Shown: positions 35,388-45,034 of the stretch, piece by piece
Layout: the number at the start of each line of letters is the position of its first letter
Position numbering within the stretch: the first letter of the stretch is position 1
Source: CAVQBP01 sp963723205
GTDB lineage: Bacteria; Bacteroidota; Ignavibacteria; Ignavibacteriales; Ignavibacteriaceae
Length of the DNA: 64,000 bases
Direction: 5' to 3'
Assembly: GCA_963723205.1 (NCBI GenBank)
Contig: CAVRQC010000047.1
Location: 272,160-336,159 of the forward strand
Notes under the pieces: model-generated
Seen by the model: only the letters and a program-made list of their open reading frames with translations
Database searches by the model: none
What the model was told of the DNA's origin: nothing
Program-made: the position numbers and the translations under genes

Positions 35388-36845
35388 ATGCAATTTAATT
35401 CGCTTCAGTATGCGTTTTTTCTAATCATAGTATTTTTTGTATTCTGGTTTTTACTGAGAAATAATTTAAGACTTCAAAATATATTTTTATTAGCTGCCAG
35501 CTATATTTTTTATTCCTGGTGGGACTGGAGATTTCTTACATTAATTATTTTTCTCTCCTCAGTAAATTATATTGTAGGAATATTACTCGGTAAATATGAT
35601 CCTGATACAGAGGAACGTAAAAGAAAATTCATTCTGTTACTGGTTATATTTATAAATTTAGGTCTGCTGGGGATCTTTAAGTATTTCAATTTTTTTGCAG
35701 AATCAGCAGTAGAATTATTTAATGCAGTTGGTTTCAAGGCGGATAAGGTAACACTAAATGTAATACTGCCTATAGGGATAAGCTTTTATACATTTCAAAC
35801 ACTTGGTTATACAATAGACATATACAGGACAAAGTACAAGCCAACAAAGGATATAATTGCATTTTTTTCATTTGTCAGTTTTTTCCCATTATTACTAGCC
35901 GGACCAATAGAGAGGGGTGATACTCTACTCCCTCAGTTTTTTAAGAAAAAAGAATTTGAATATAATCAGGCAGTTAACGGAATGCGTCAAATTTTGTGGG
36001 GGTTATTTAAGAAACTTGTTGTTGCAGATAGAGTTGCCATTTATGTGGATGCAGTCTATAATAATATTGAACATCATTCAGGGATAACCTTTATCGTTGC
36101 TACACTTTTCTATGCATTTCAAATCTACTGTGATTTTTCGGGTTATTCGGATATTGCAATAGGTTCTGCACGACTATTGGGTTTTAATTTAACTACAAAT
36201 TTTAGAAATCCGTATTTTTCAAGAAATGTTGCAGAATTCTGGAGAAGGTGGCATATAAGTCTTTCCAACTGGCTGAGGGATTATCTATTTATACCATTAA
36301 ATGTACAGTTTAGAAATCTGAGAATATGGGGGGGAATAATTGCGGTTCTTATAACTTTTTTGTTGTGTGGTCTTTGGCATGGCGCCAATTGGACGTTCAT
36401 TATATGGGGAGGTATTCAAGGTTTATATTTAGCATTTAATATAACGATTTCGAAATTTAGAAATAAACAATTGTCTGCTAACAATTTTACTTTTGTAAAG
36501 GATGGAGGTAAAATATTACTTACTTTTATTCTGGTTTCTTTTTCCTGGATTTTTTTTAGAGCAAATACCGTAACCGATGCGTTTCATATTGTAAATAAAA
36601 TCATCAATATATCCGGTCCTTTATTTATACCGCAAGGAGATGATGTCGTTACACCTATATATGCAATTATAGCAATTACTATCTTAGTAGTAAGTGAATT
36701 TAAGTTTGAGTTTTTCAGCGGAAAGTATTCGTTTATGAATAATTCAAATATAATAATCAGGTATTCTGCATATCTATTTCTTTTGTTCCTGATAATATTA
36801 ACAGGTGTTTTAGGCGGCAGTCAATTTATTTATTTTCAATTTTAG
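35388..36845 (+). CDS. MBOAT family O-acyltransferase (AlgI/DltB-like), intact copy
   Basis: 485 residues, about ten to eleven membrane helices. Family landmarks: WDWRFL near 47, PIGISFYTFQTLGY near 127-140, FCDFSGYSDIAIG-type segment near 249-261, EFWRRWHISLSNWLRDYLF near 283-301 and LLCGLWHGANWTF near 325-337 with the catalytic histidine. It moves an acyl group from a cytoplasmic donor through the membrane to a polymer outside. With the ligase and carrier just upstream, the donor may be acyl-carrier protein, as for DltB, rather than acetyl-CoA. Confidence 0.92.
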   Translation: MQFNSLQYAFFLIIVFFVFWFLLRNNLRLQNIFLLAASYIFYSWWDWRFLTLIIFLSSVNYIVGILLGKYDPDTEERKRKFILLLVIFINLGLLGIFKYFNFFAESAVELFNAVGFKADKVTLNVILPIGISFYTFQTLGYTIDIYRTKYKPTKDIIAFFSFVSFFPLLLAGPIERGDTLLPQFFKKKEFEYNQAVNGMRQILWGLFKKLVVADRVAIYVDAVYNNIEHHSGITFIVATLFYAFQIYCDFSGYSDIAIGSARLLGFNLTTNFRNPYFSRNVAEFWRRWHISLSNWLRDYLFIPLNVQFRNLRIWGGIIAVLITFLLCGLWHGANWTFIIWGGIQGLYLAFNITISKFRNKQLSANNFTFVKDGGKILLTFILVSFSWIFFRANTVTDAFHIVNKIINISGPLFIPQGDDVVTPIYAIIAITILVVSEFKFEFFSGKYSFMNNSNIIIRYSAYLFLLFLIILTGVLGGSQFIYFQF

Positions 36846-36857
36846 TAATAAAAATTA

Positions 36858-37847
36858 ATGAAAATCAACAGTAACTATAAAAAATTATTTGCCAAATTAT
36901 TTATTTTCGTAATTATTTTTTTAGTCGCCGATAGAATTACCGGAGCAGTTTTAAAAGCTATCTATTTCGGTGAAAAAACAGGTAAATATTATAGAATGAA
37001 CTATTCTATTTACGAAACTGATGCTCAAATGGTGATATTTGGTAGTTCAAGAGCTAATAGAAATTATATCCCTTCCATTTTAGCAAAGAAAACAGGATTT
37101 AGTTGTTATAACGCAGGAGTCCAGGGTGAAGGCATACTTTATTCTACAGCAATTGAAGAAATGATGCTAAAGAGATATAGTCCAAATGTTATAATTCTAA
37201 ATATTGATCCGGAAATGCTTCGAAAATTTGATCCGTTTTATGATCGACTTGCCGATTTATTGCCTTATTACGATGATCATAAGGAAATAATGAGAAAATT
37301 TATTAATCTAAAAGGAAATTGGGAATCTTTTAAACTTTTATTAGAAACCTATAGATATAATTCTAAAATATTACATCTGATGAGGTATCTATTTATACAT
37401 CAAAAAGATTATAATGGTTTTCGACCTTTATATGGTCATATTAACTATTCAGCTAATATTGACTATTCAAATATCCAATCGTTTTTTAATAATAAAAGTA
37501 AATTTTTAGATGCAAATTTCGTAGATATTTTTGAAGAATTTGTGCGAAACGCTATCTTAAAAAAATCAAAACTGATTTTTTGTATATCACCAAATTACTT
37601 CCCTATTGGTGGAAGGTTAAATTATCTAAAATATAGTGCTTCATTTAGATGTATGGACTCAATTGCTGCCAAATATAAAATCCCTATAGTTGATCTAAGC
37701 AACGATCCAAAATTTATTTTTAAAAATAATTTATTTTACGATTTATCTCATTTAAATAATAAAGGTGCAGAGTTTTTTTCTAAGGAATTAGCAGATTCAA
37801 TTAATAGTATATTTTATAGAAGTGAGTTAGCCAAGCAAGAAAACTAA
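36858..37847 (+). CDS. Membrane-anchored SGNH-like protein (DltD/AlgJ-like)
   Basis: 329 residues. One N-terminal membrane helix (about 10-30), then an SGNH fold outside: the block I serine in IFGSSRANRNY at about 58-68, an asparagine/glycine segment CYNAGVQGEG near 85, and the block V aspartate and histidine in DLSHLNNKGAEFF near 294-306. It follows the MBOAT gene by 12 bases. MBOAT partners with this fold (AlgJ, AlgX, DltD, PatB) complete acyl transfer onto the polymer, so that is the likely role. No closer family can be named. Confidence 0.82.
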   Translation: MKINSNYKKLFAKLFIFVIIFLVADRITGAVLKAIYFGEKTGKYYRMNYSIYETDAQMVIFGSSRANRNYIPSILAKKTGFSCYNAGVQGEGILYSTAIEEMMLKRYSPNVIILNIDPEMLRKFDPFYDRLADLLPYYDDHKEIMRKFINLKGNWESFKLLLETYRYNSKILHLMRYLFIHQKDYNGFRPLYGHINYSANIDYSNIQSFFNNKSKFLDANFVDIFEEFVRNAILKKSKLIFCISPNYFPIGGRLNYLKYSASFRCMDSIAAKYKIPIVDLSNDPKFIFKNNLFYDLSHLNNKGAEFFSKELADSINSIFYRSELAKQEN

Positions 37848-37920
37848 AATATTTTAATTTAGATAAGAAAAATTAGAAGATTTAAAATATTTATATGGCC
37901 AGAATTTGGAGTTTTCATTA

Positions 37921-38121
37921 ATGCAATTTAATTCGCTTCAGTATGCGTTTTTTCTAATTATAGTATTTTTTGTATTCTGGTTTTTACTGAGAAATAATTT
38001 AAGACTTCAAAATATATTTTTATTAGCTGCCAGCTATATTTTTTATTCCTGGTGGGACTGGAGATTTCTTACATTAATTATTTTTCTCTTTTTTTGCAGA
38101 ATCAGCAGTAGAATTATTTAA
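37921..38121 (+). pseudogene. Second MBOAT gene, 5' fragment before a 134-bp deletion
   Basis: The first 168 bases match 35388-35556 almost base for base (one mismatch seen), giving the same first 56 residues. After TTTTTCTCT the sequence jumps to the equivalent of 35690, losing 134 bases. That changes the frame and ends it at 38121 after a short foreign tail. The shared sequence begins about ten bases before the ATG (GAGTTTTCATTA at 37909). The remaining MBOAT sequence continues in another frame. Confidence 0.85.
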
Positions 38122-38380
38122 TGCAGTTGGTTTCAAGGCGGATAAGGTAACACTAAATGTAATACTGCCTATAGGGATAAGCTTTTATACATTTCAAACA
38201 CTTGGTTATACAATAGACATATACAGGACAAAGTACAAGCCAACAAAGGATATAATTGCATTTTTTTCATTTGTCAGTTTTTTCCCATTATTACTAGCCG
38301 GACCAATAGAGAGGGGTGATACTCTACTCCCTCAGTTTTTTAAGAAAAAAGAATTTGAATATAATCAGGCAGTTAACGGA

Positions 38381-39241
38381 ATGCGTCAAATTTTGTGGGG
38401 GTTGTTTAAGAAGGTTGTTATTGCAGATAATTGTGCAGTGTTGTCAAATCAAATATTTAAAAGTTCTGAAACTCAACCTGCTTCAGTACTGATAATGGGT
38501 ATATTATATTTTGCTTTTCAAATTTATGGTGATTTCTCAGGTTATTCAGACATTGCTATAGGTTCCGCCAAACTCATCGGTTTTAATCTGAGGACCAATT
38601 TTAAAACTCCATATTTTTCCAGAGATATAGCAGAATTCTGGAGAAGATGGCATATAAGTCTTTCTAACTGGCTAAGGGATTATCTATTTATACCATTGAA
38701 TGTACAGTTTAGAAATCTTAGAACATGGGGCGGAATAATTGCAGTTCTCATAACTTTTTTGTTGTGTGGTCTTTGGCATGGATCAAACTGGACTTTTATT
38801 GTTTGGGGTGGTCTAAACGGTATTTATTTTATCCCACTGATCATTACCGGCCGCAGCGGAAAGAATATTAATATAGTAGCGGAAGGGAAACTTTTTCCAA
38901 GTGTAAAAGAAATTATCCAGATGGGAACAACATTTGCTATAACTTCTTTTGCATGGGTGTTCTTTAAGGCACCTAGTCTTGGTGAAGGGATTAAATATAT
39001 TAGCGGGATTTTCAGCCATGAATTTTTCCCTGTAAACAATAATTTCTTTTCAAGACATACGATATTTCTTCTCTTTATTTTTTTATTTAGTGAATGGTTC
39101 CTTTTCAGATATGATAATTGTGAAGAGCGTTTTAGCAAATTTAATCCGGTCATAAGGCGAGCCGTCTATGCGTTGGTACTAGTATTAATATTTTTGTTTA
39201 TGCAGAATGCAGCCTCAACATTTATATATTTTCAATTTTAA
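38381..39241 (+). CDS. Second MBOAT O-acyltransferase, 3' part
   Basis: 286 residues from the first in-frame ATG; the frame is open from about 38096, just after the deletion, with family sequence all the way. It keeps FAFQIYGDFSGYSDIAIG-type, EFWRRWHISLSNWLRDYLF and LLCGLWHGSNWTF with the catalytic histidine. Up to about 38403 the DNA is nearly identical to the first MBOAT gene; beyond that the two diverge strongly. The protein made from 38381 would lack the first half of the membrane domain and is unlikely to work. The SGNH gene follows after two bases. Confidence 0.75.
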   Translation: MRQILWGLFKKVVIADNCAVLSNQIFKSSETQPASVLIMGILYFAFQIYGDFSGYSDIAIGSAKLIGFNLRTNFKTPYFSRDIAEFWRRWHISLSNWLRDYLFIPLNVQFRNLRTWGGIIAVLITFLLCGLWHGSNWTFIVWGGLNGIYFIPLIITGRSGKNINIVAEGKLFPSVKEIIQMGTTFAITSFAWVFFKAPSLGEGIKYISGIFSHEFFPVNNNFFSRHTIFLLFIFLFSEWFLFRYDNCEERFSKFNPVIRRAVYALVLVLIFLFMQNAASTFIYFQF

Positions 39242-39243
39242 TC

Positions 39244-40206
39244 ATGAGGAAATTTTTAGTTAAAATATCTCTTTATAGTATTATCATATTAGCTTTAAGT
39301 TTTGCGCTGCAATTTATTGTCGATAACGGGTTACAAAATTATAATTATGGAAATTATGCAGAGTGGAATGAAATTTTTAAAGGCAGAATAAATCCGGACA
39401 TTATTGTACTAGGCTCTTCCAGAGCCCTTGTCCAGTATGATTCAAAAATCATTGAAAATTACACCAGACTTTCGTGCTATAATTTTGGAACCTCAGGCGG
39501 AAGATTTGTAATGCAGAATGCTAAATGGGAATTATATTTATCTCATAATAAGCCTCCCAGAATTTTAATTCAAGATTTAGATATTATAATGCTTCTAAAA
39601 GAAGATTATATCTTTGGGAAAGCTCAATTCCTTCCTTATTTATCCCATCAAGCTGTTTCAAGTAATTTGGAAGAGATAGATAAGAATATCTGGTTAGAGA
39701 AAATTATTCCTTTATATAAATATAGGGGACTAAGGCACACATTTATTTTAGGATTAAAATCATTTATGGGATTAGAAAAAAAAACGAAATCAAGATATTA
39801 TAAAGGATTTATTGGTACTAATAAAGAATGGAATCAGGATTTTAAAAAATTTAAATTAACACACAAATATTTAACTTTTCCATGGCATTCGCTTCAGTTT
39901 GGTTTTGATTATCTTGAAAATTTAATTATAGAATGTAAAAAAAAGAATATCAATTTAATATTTGTACAAGCGCCAATGTATTATGGATTACATGAAATGA
40001 TCCCGCAAAAAGATACAGTGGATTCTATCTTTTCAAAGATGGCTGCTTCAAATAATATCCCTTTCTGGGACTATTCAAAGGATTCATTATGTTATAACAA
40101 GAAATATTTATACAATTCTTCTCATTTAAATTTAAGCGGAGCTGAAATTTTTTCCAGAGAATTAGGAAATAGACTAAATAGTTATAACCGTAATTATCTA
40201 AATTAG
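39244..40206 (+). CDS. Second SGNH-like membrane-anchored protein
   Basis: 320 residues, same layout as the gene at 36858 but clearly diverged: N-terminal helix (about 8-28), block I serine in IVLGSSRALVQYD at about 54-66, CYNFGTSGGRF near 78, and the C-terminal SSHLNLSGAEIFSREL near 291-306 with the histidine. It follows the damaged MBOAT copy by two bases. The pair therefore repeats the MBOAT-SGNH unit and could have served a second acyl substrate or site. It is intact even though its partner is not, so it may work with the first MBOAT. Confidence 0.82.
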   Translation: MRKFLVKISLYSIIILALSFALQFIVDNGLQNYNYGNYAEWNEIFKGRINPDIIVLGSSRALVQYDSKIIENYTRLSCYNFGTSGGRFVMQNAKWELYLSHNKPPRILIQDLDIIMLLKEDYIFGKAQFLPYLSHQAVSSNLEEIDKNIWLEKIIPLYKYRGLRHTFILGLKSFMGLEKKTKSRYYKGFIGTNKEWNQDFKKFKLTHKYLTFPWHSLQFGFDYLENLIIECKKKNINLIFVQAPMYYGLHEMIPQKDTVDSIFSKMAASNNIPFWDYSKDSLCYNKKYLYNSSHLNLSGAEIFSRELGNRLNSYNRNYLN

Positions 40207-40373
40207 GATACTGAACTAATATATCTAATTAAATTTTATTAAGTGAAGTTACGCAGGATATTTTGAATTACTTTGAGAGCCTCTTAAGAGTGATCCTCAA
40301 GATTTGACCCAAATGAAAGAATTTTACATAGCTTCTGTTGTTAAACTAGAACAGAGATAATCTTTAAAGTAAT

Positions 40374-42230
40374 ATGATCTTATTTATATCAGGAACAAAT
40401 GTACCCGAAAGTTATTATCAAAGAGCAGATGTCGGATTGAAGCAGATTACCGATGTGTATCCGGATCTTAAAGATGGGGAAAGATATAAATATAATAATT
40501 CAACGAGCTTTATTTTAACATTAAGTAATAAGAAAGAATTGTTAGGCAGAAGAAATTATGTAGCTGAAGATAATAATTATATTCTTTTTTACAGCGGTTT
40601 ACCTTTAGATCCTTGCAGGAGAATTCAAGCGCATAGAGCAGAAGAAATTCTGGGAAGTTTTGATGAACTAAAATACAATTTTGACGGACAGGTTTCAATA
40701 ATAAGATTCAATAAAAATACAAATAACATCGATATAATTACAGATATTTTGGGATTGGAGCAAGTTTATTATTATCAAAATAAGGATAAATTCTTAATAA
40801 GTAATAGTGTGTTTTTGCTTCAAAAAGCGGTTAACATATCTCAACTAGATCCGCACGGAATCAGTTACTTTCTAAGCATCGGCTGGGTTGCTTCAGATAA
40901 TACCTTAATAAAGGATATCAAGGTCGTAAAGGGAGGACAGCATTGGAAATGGGACAATAAAAAACATCAAATAAAAAAAAATACATATTTTGCTTTATCA
41001 AATGTGAAAATTAATACGAAACAAATTTTGGACGATAGAAGCGTAAAAATACTTGCTCAAAAGATGTCAAATAATTTGTCTATTATTAATGAAAATTTTA
41101 ATATAGAATGCCCTTTAACAGGAGGATTCGATTCACGTTTGATTGCTGCTTATTTGATAAACGAAAATATAGAAGCTGAATATTACACAACCGGTAATCC
41201 GGCCAGCAGAGAATTTCAGACTGCTCTACTCATTGTAAAATATTTTAATCTTTATCATAGGACAAATGAAATTAACGACGCTATCTTAATTGATAAATGG
41301 GATGAATATATTTATAAATTTATTGTCCAAAATGATGGTTTATCTTCACTATGGTCCATCCCTATACTTACGGCACATTTTGATAAAACCGGTAAAATAA
41401 AAGTTAGATTGACGTCCCAGGGTTCAGAAGCAGCACGCGTAACTTATTCTTCAATGGATTTATTTACCGGTAAAATTGATGAAAAAGTTATGTCCAAACA
41501 TCTCAGTAAAAGAATAATTGATAATAGTAATAAAATTATTAACATGTCGGCTAATAAACTGGGAGAGAGTTATTTATATAATTTTGTTAGTAGTTGTATG
41601 GAAAAAGGTTTAGACCTGAGAGTTCTGCCCGATCTATTTTATCTCAAGGAAAGAGTTGGAAGACATGTAGCAAATAACTGGAGAATTGAAAAATCTAAAG
41701 CCGATTATTTTAATATTTTTTGTAACAAAGATTTTTTAAGTTCTGCTATGGCCATATCTCCTATTTATAAAATAATTTATCCGCTTCATTATAAATTAAT
41801 GAAATTATTAAATAAAAAACTTATGAATATACCTTTTTACAGCAGCTCGGATAAAAAAAAATATGGTGTCCAAAATTTATATTATCAAATTTATTCAAGG
41901 AAGATAAAAGATCTCATAAAAAAACAAGCTGCAGGAATAAAAGAACTTATGAAAATTACCGATAAAAAAAACAAAACTATCACTCAAGTTAATATTATCC
42001 CTGCAATCGATAGAGTCTACTGGTTTAAGAAAAAATTAAATGATATTAGAACAATAATACTTGACCAATCTTCTTCTGAATTATGGTTTTATCTAAATAA
42101 AAACGAAATAGAAAAAGTACTTTTAAATAAAGAAGGTGAATTAATAAACAATAATAATATTACAAAATTATATATTATTTCCACTTTATTTTACTATGAT
42201 TATTATAATAAAAAATTAATCAATAATTAA
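40374..42230 (+). CDS. Asparagine synthase-like protein lacking the glutaminase cysteine
   Basis: 618 residues. The N-terminal Ntn-glutaminase-like domain (about 1-190) starts MILFISG, without the Cys2 nucleophile needed for glutamine hydrolysis. The synthetase domain has the PP-loop ATP site CPLTGGFDSRLIAA near 246-259, where the usual SGG is TGG. Proteins of this type are common in capsule and exopolysaccharide loci, and probably amidate or adenylate a sugar acid or peptide using free ammonia or another nucleophile. Amidation of a uronic acid would suit the GDP-mannose dehydrogenase in this locus (inference). Confidence 0.78.
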   Translation: MILFISGTNVPESYYQRADVGLKQITDVYPDLKDGERYKYNNSTSFILTLSNKKELLGRRNYVAEDNNYILFYSGLPLDPCRRIQAHRAEEILGSFDELKYNFDGQVSIIRFNKNTNNIDIITDILGLEQVYYYQNKDKFLISNSVFLLQKAVNISQLDPHGISYFLSIGWVASDNTLIKDIKVVKGGQHWKWDNKKHQIKKNTYFALSNVKINTKQILDDRSVKILAQKMSNNLSIINENFNIECPLTGGFDSRLIAAYLINENIEAEYYTTGNPASREFQTALLIVKYFNLYHRTNEINDAILIDKWDEYIYKFIVQNDGLSSLWSIPILTAHFDKTGKIKVRLTSQGSEAARVTYSSMDLFTGKIDEKVMSKHLSKRIIDNSNKIINMSANKLGESYLYNFVSSCMEKGLDLRVLPDLFYLKERVGRHVANNWRIEKSKADYFNIFCNKDFLSSAMAISPIYKIIYPLHYKLMKLLNKKLMNIPFYSSSDKKKYGVQNLYYQIYSRKIKDLIKKQAAGIKELMKITDKKNKTITQVNIIPAIDRVYWFKKKLNDIRTIILDQSSSELWFYLNKNEIEKVLLNKEGELINNNNITKLYIISTLFYYDYYNKKLINN

Positions 42231-42314
42231 ACAATCTTATTCACTTGTTATTTAATTATCATATTGTGCTATAACATAATTACCAATTTAATATTATAAG
42301 CTAATCCTATTTGT

Positions 42315-43850
42315 ATGCCGAAATCATTAACAGATAAAACATTATCCGGATTAAACTGGAATATGCTGAATAACTATGTTAACTCAATTGTCACAACAAT
42401 TGTAGGGATTGTTTTAGCAAGATTATTAACCCCTAAAGAATTCGGATTGATCGGAATGGTTGTTGTCTTTACAGGGTTAGCAGAGCTTTTTTCCACACTC
42501 GGTATGGGTAAATCGGTTATCAGATTAAAAAATCTTACCGAGAGTCATATAAAGATTGCAACTTCTGTTACTTTACTATCTAGTATTATAATCTTTCTAT
42601 TTTTTTATTTTAGTGCTCCTGTAATATCGCAATTTTATCATGAACCGCGTCTAATATCTATATTAAGAGTTTTGGCAATTATATTTATACTTAAAGGAAT
42701 CACTACGGTAAGCTATTCCCAGATAATGCGAGGATTAGATTTTAAGACTATAATGCTGATTAATATTTCAACATCAATTTTCTACGGATTGGCGAGTTCC
42801 ACACTAGCAGTTTTGGGATTTGGTGTCTGGAGTCTTGTATATGGAAGAATTGCTTCTCAGAGTCTTGCTGTAGTTATAAGTGTTTATAAATTCCCAGTTA
42901 AAATATCCTTCAAAATTAAAAAGAAAGAATTCAAGGAATTAGCAGGATACGGAAGTGGCGTAAGTCTCAGCAGTATTCTGCTTTATGGTTCATCAAATGT
43001 TGATTATCTTATAATCGGAAGGTTTATGGATCCTTATGCTCTTGGTTTATATACACGTGCTTTTAATTTAATGACACAATCGATAACAAGAGTTGCGGGT
43101 GGAATTTATAATGTATTATTTCCTGCTTTTGCAGCAGCTCAAAATGATGTACAAAAGCTTCAAAAAGCATATCACAGGGTTATAAAAACCGTAACTTATT
43201 TTCTTTTTCCTATACTTATTGTGATGATGATCGATGCAGACTATATAATTAAAGGATTATACGGGGTTAAATGGGCTGGAACAGTACCGGTATTCCGGAT
43301 ATTAGCATTCGGAGGCATATTAAGAACAACATTATCATATTCCGGTGCAATGGCTCAGGCTACCGGGAGAATATATGCGGAAGTTTTTCAGCAGCTTATA
43401 TACTTCCTGGTTTTAGGAGGCTGCGCACTATATACAATAAAATTCGGGATAGAAGGTGTTGCGTTTGCGGTTATTATCGCACTTGTTTGGATGTTTTTCG
43501 CGCAAAGCTGGCTTGCATTGAAGATAATTGAATCTAACTGGAAAAATTTCTATAAGTCTTTAATTCCCGGATTGGGGAATTTATTAATAATGGCAGTTTT
43601 TAATTTAGGATTGGTACTCTTAATTGAAAAATATTTTAGCTACATATCATATGAGGTTAAGCTTGTAGTGACAGTAATTATTAACATATTTGTTTTTATA
43701 TCAATTATAGTTTTTTTACCATATCCAATCAAGGGAGATACATTCGATTGGCTTGTAGAAAAATATGAGAGGTTAATACCAAACTTTTTTATAAAATTTT
43801 ATTTTTATTTTAATGATAGAAAGAAAATTAAAAAAACAACTGAAATTTAG
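42315..43850 (+). CDS. wzx: Wzx-type polysaccharide flippase (MOP superfamily)
   Basis: 511 residues with about 14 membrane helices and the MOP opening TLSGLNWNMLNNYVNSIVTT, then LARLLTPKEFGLIGM near 35-49 and MDPYALGLYTRAFNLM near 240. It resembles WzxC/MviN-like flippases that carry lipid-linked repeat units across the inner membrane. With the polymerase-like gene at 51787 it indicates a Wzx/Wzy route. Intact. A repeat element of about 320 bases follows. Confidence 0.88.
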   Translation: MPKSLTDKTLSGLNWNMLNNYVNSIVTTIVGIVLARLLTPKEFGLIGMVVVFTGLAELFSTLGMGKSVIRLKNLTESHIKIATSVTLLSSIIIFLFFYFSAPVISQFYHEPRLISILRVLAIIFILKGITTVSYSQIMRGLDFKTIMLINISTSIFYGLASSTLAVLGFGVWSLVYGRIASQSLAVVISVYKFPVKISFKIKKKEFKELAGYGSGVSLSSILLYGSSNVDYLIIGRFMDPYALGLYTRAFNLMTQSITRVAGGIYNVLFPAFAAAQNDVQKLQKAYHRVIKTVTYFLFPILIVMMIDADYIIKGLYGVKWAGTVPVFRILAFGGILRTTLSYSGAMAQATGRIYAEVFQQLIYFLVLGGCALYTIKFGIEGVAFAVIIALVWMFFAQSWLALKIIESNWKNFYKSLIPGLGNLLIMAVFNLGLVLLIEKYFSYISYEVKLVVTVIINIFVFISIIVFLPYPIKGDTFDWLVEKYERLIPNFFIKFYFYFNDRKKIKKTTEI

Positions 43851-43924
43851 ACTAAATTTACTCAAGTTGATCGCCTGAGATTGGAAACTTTTAAAACAGT
43901 TAAAAATATGAGTTTAAAAGGGGT

Positions 43925-44241
43925 GACCAAAAAGTAAGGAAGTGTCATTTCGAGGAAGTCTTCGACCGAGAAATCTTTTCAAAACGCAAGATTTCTCCCT
44001 CCTGCCTTGCCGGCAGGCAGGTCGGTCGAAATGATAACGACTCTTTTTAGTCACTCTCAGGCAGCTAGTGACACCTTTATAAATCTTATATGGTGCAAGT
44101 AATGGAGCAGGAGATTCTTCACTCCACTTCGTTCCGTTCAGAATGACAAATTAGAGTGTGTCACTAATTTAATTATTAAAGGTAAAGTCTTTTTAAATGT
44201 CTCAGCCTGACAGATTTCATACAAAAAATTACTTTTTGGTC
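43925..44241. mobile_element. 317-bp MITE-like element with 13-bp perfect inverted ends
   Basis: GACCAAAAAGTAA (43925-43937) and TTACTTTTTGGTC (44229-44241) are exact complements. Inside are further hairpins, including CCTGCCTTGCCGGCAGG near 44010, GATTTCTCCC and GGTCGAAATGAT ends, and a GAATCTC... TCAGAATGACA half. No reading frame. It fills the 43851-44326 gap. The inner parts match pieces at 20741 and 47835, so it is a member of a repeat family. Confidence 0.75.
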
Positions 44242-44326
44242 GATCGCTTAACCTTAAATCTGTATTTATTTAGTATAAAATTTTATTGATGGATTAACTA
44301 ATATTTTAAAAGTCGGAAAGATCTAA

Positions 44327-45034
44327 ATGGGAGTGAAAGTACTTCATTATGTTTACAATGGGCCTCCAATTCAATCAGGATATACCCTGAGGACTCATTC
44401 AATATTAAAATCTGAGAAAAAAAATGGTATAATACCTAGTGCTGCGATCTCAGTCAAATCTTTATTTGAGAATTATTTTAGAAACTTAAAATTTCTTCCT
44501 AAAAATGAATATGATGGAATCAAATACTATTCAGCATATAATGAGCTTAATAGTGATTATGTTTTTAAGCTGATCTCCGGATTTGTTACAGGAAATAACA
44601 AATTTACAAATCGTATTAAAAGAGAATTCTATTCATCAAGAAATAAAAAAATCTTATATAAGTATTATAAGTATATTTTATCCGAACTAGGTCCTGTCGA
44701 TCTTATTCATTCCCACTCACCGTCAATTACATTTAATGAGGCATATACAATTAATCAATTTCTGAAGAAGAAACTTATTTATGAGGTGAGAGGATTTTGG
44801 GATCTCTCCACTGAGGATTTTAATGCTGATATAATGAAAGCTGTAAGTCTTGAAATTAATTCTTGTCAAAAAGCTGATAAGTGTATTGCGATCAGTAAAG
44901 GTATTACAGATGTTTTGATTAAAGGAGGGATCCATCCAAATAAGATTGAAATTGTTCCTAACGGTGTAGATATAAATAAATTTATGAATAAAGGTAAGGA
45001 TACAAATTTACTTAAGAAGTTTAAAATTAGATGA
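44327..45034 (+). CDS. Family 4 glycosyltransferase, N-terminal part (frameshifted)
   Basis: 235 residues forming the acceptor-binding half of a GT-B enzyme: HYVYNGPPIQSGYTLRTHSI at the start, IHSHSPSITFNEAY near 128, LIYEVRGFWDLS near 147, and CIAISKGITDVLIKGG near 188 leading to VPNGVDINKF. The frame ends because of an extra A in AAAA at 45023-45026; one base fewer restores continuity with the next entry. Whole gene 44327-45593, about 420 residues. Confidence 0.8.
   Translation: MGVKVLHYVYNGPPIQSGYTLRTHSILKSEKKNGIIPSAAISVKSLFENYFRNLKFLPKNEYDGIKYYSAYNELNSDYVFKLISGFVTGNNKFTNRIKREFYSSRNKKILYKYYKYILSELGPVDLIHSHSPSITFNEAYTINQFLKKKLIYEVRGFWDLSTEDFNADIMKAVSLEINSCQKADKCIAISKGITDVLIKGGIHPNKIEIVPNGVDINKFMNKGKDTNLLKKFKIR

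Noticed and set aside
45023..45030. Programmed ribosomal frameshift in the GT4 gene
   Set aside because: No classic slippery heptamer with a downstream pseudoknot or internal Shine-Dalgarno; similar single-base shifts occur in unrelated genes nearby, so mutation or error is simpler.
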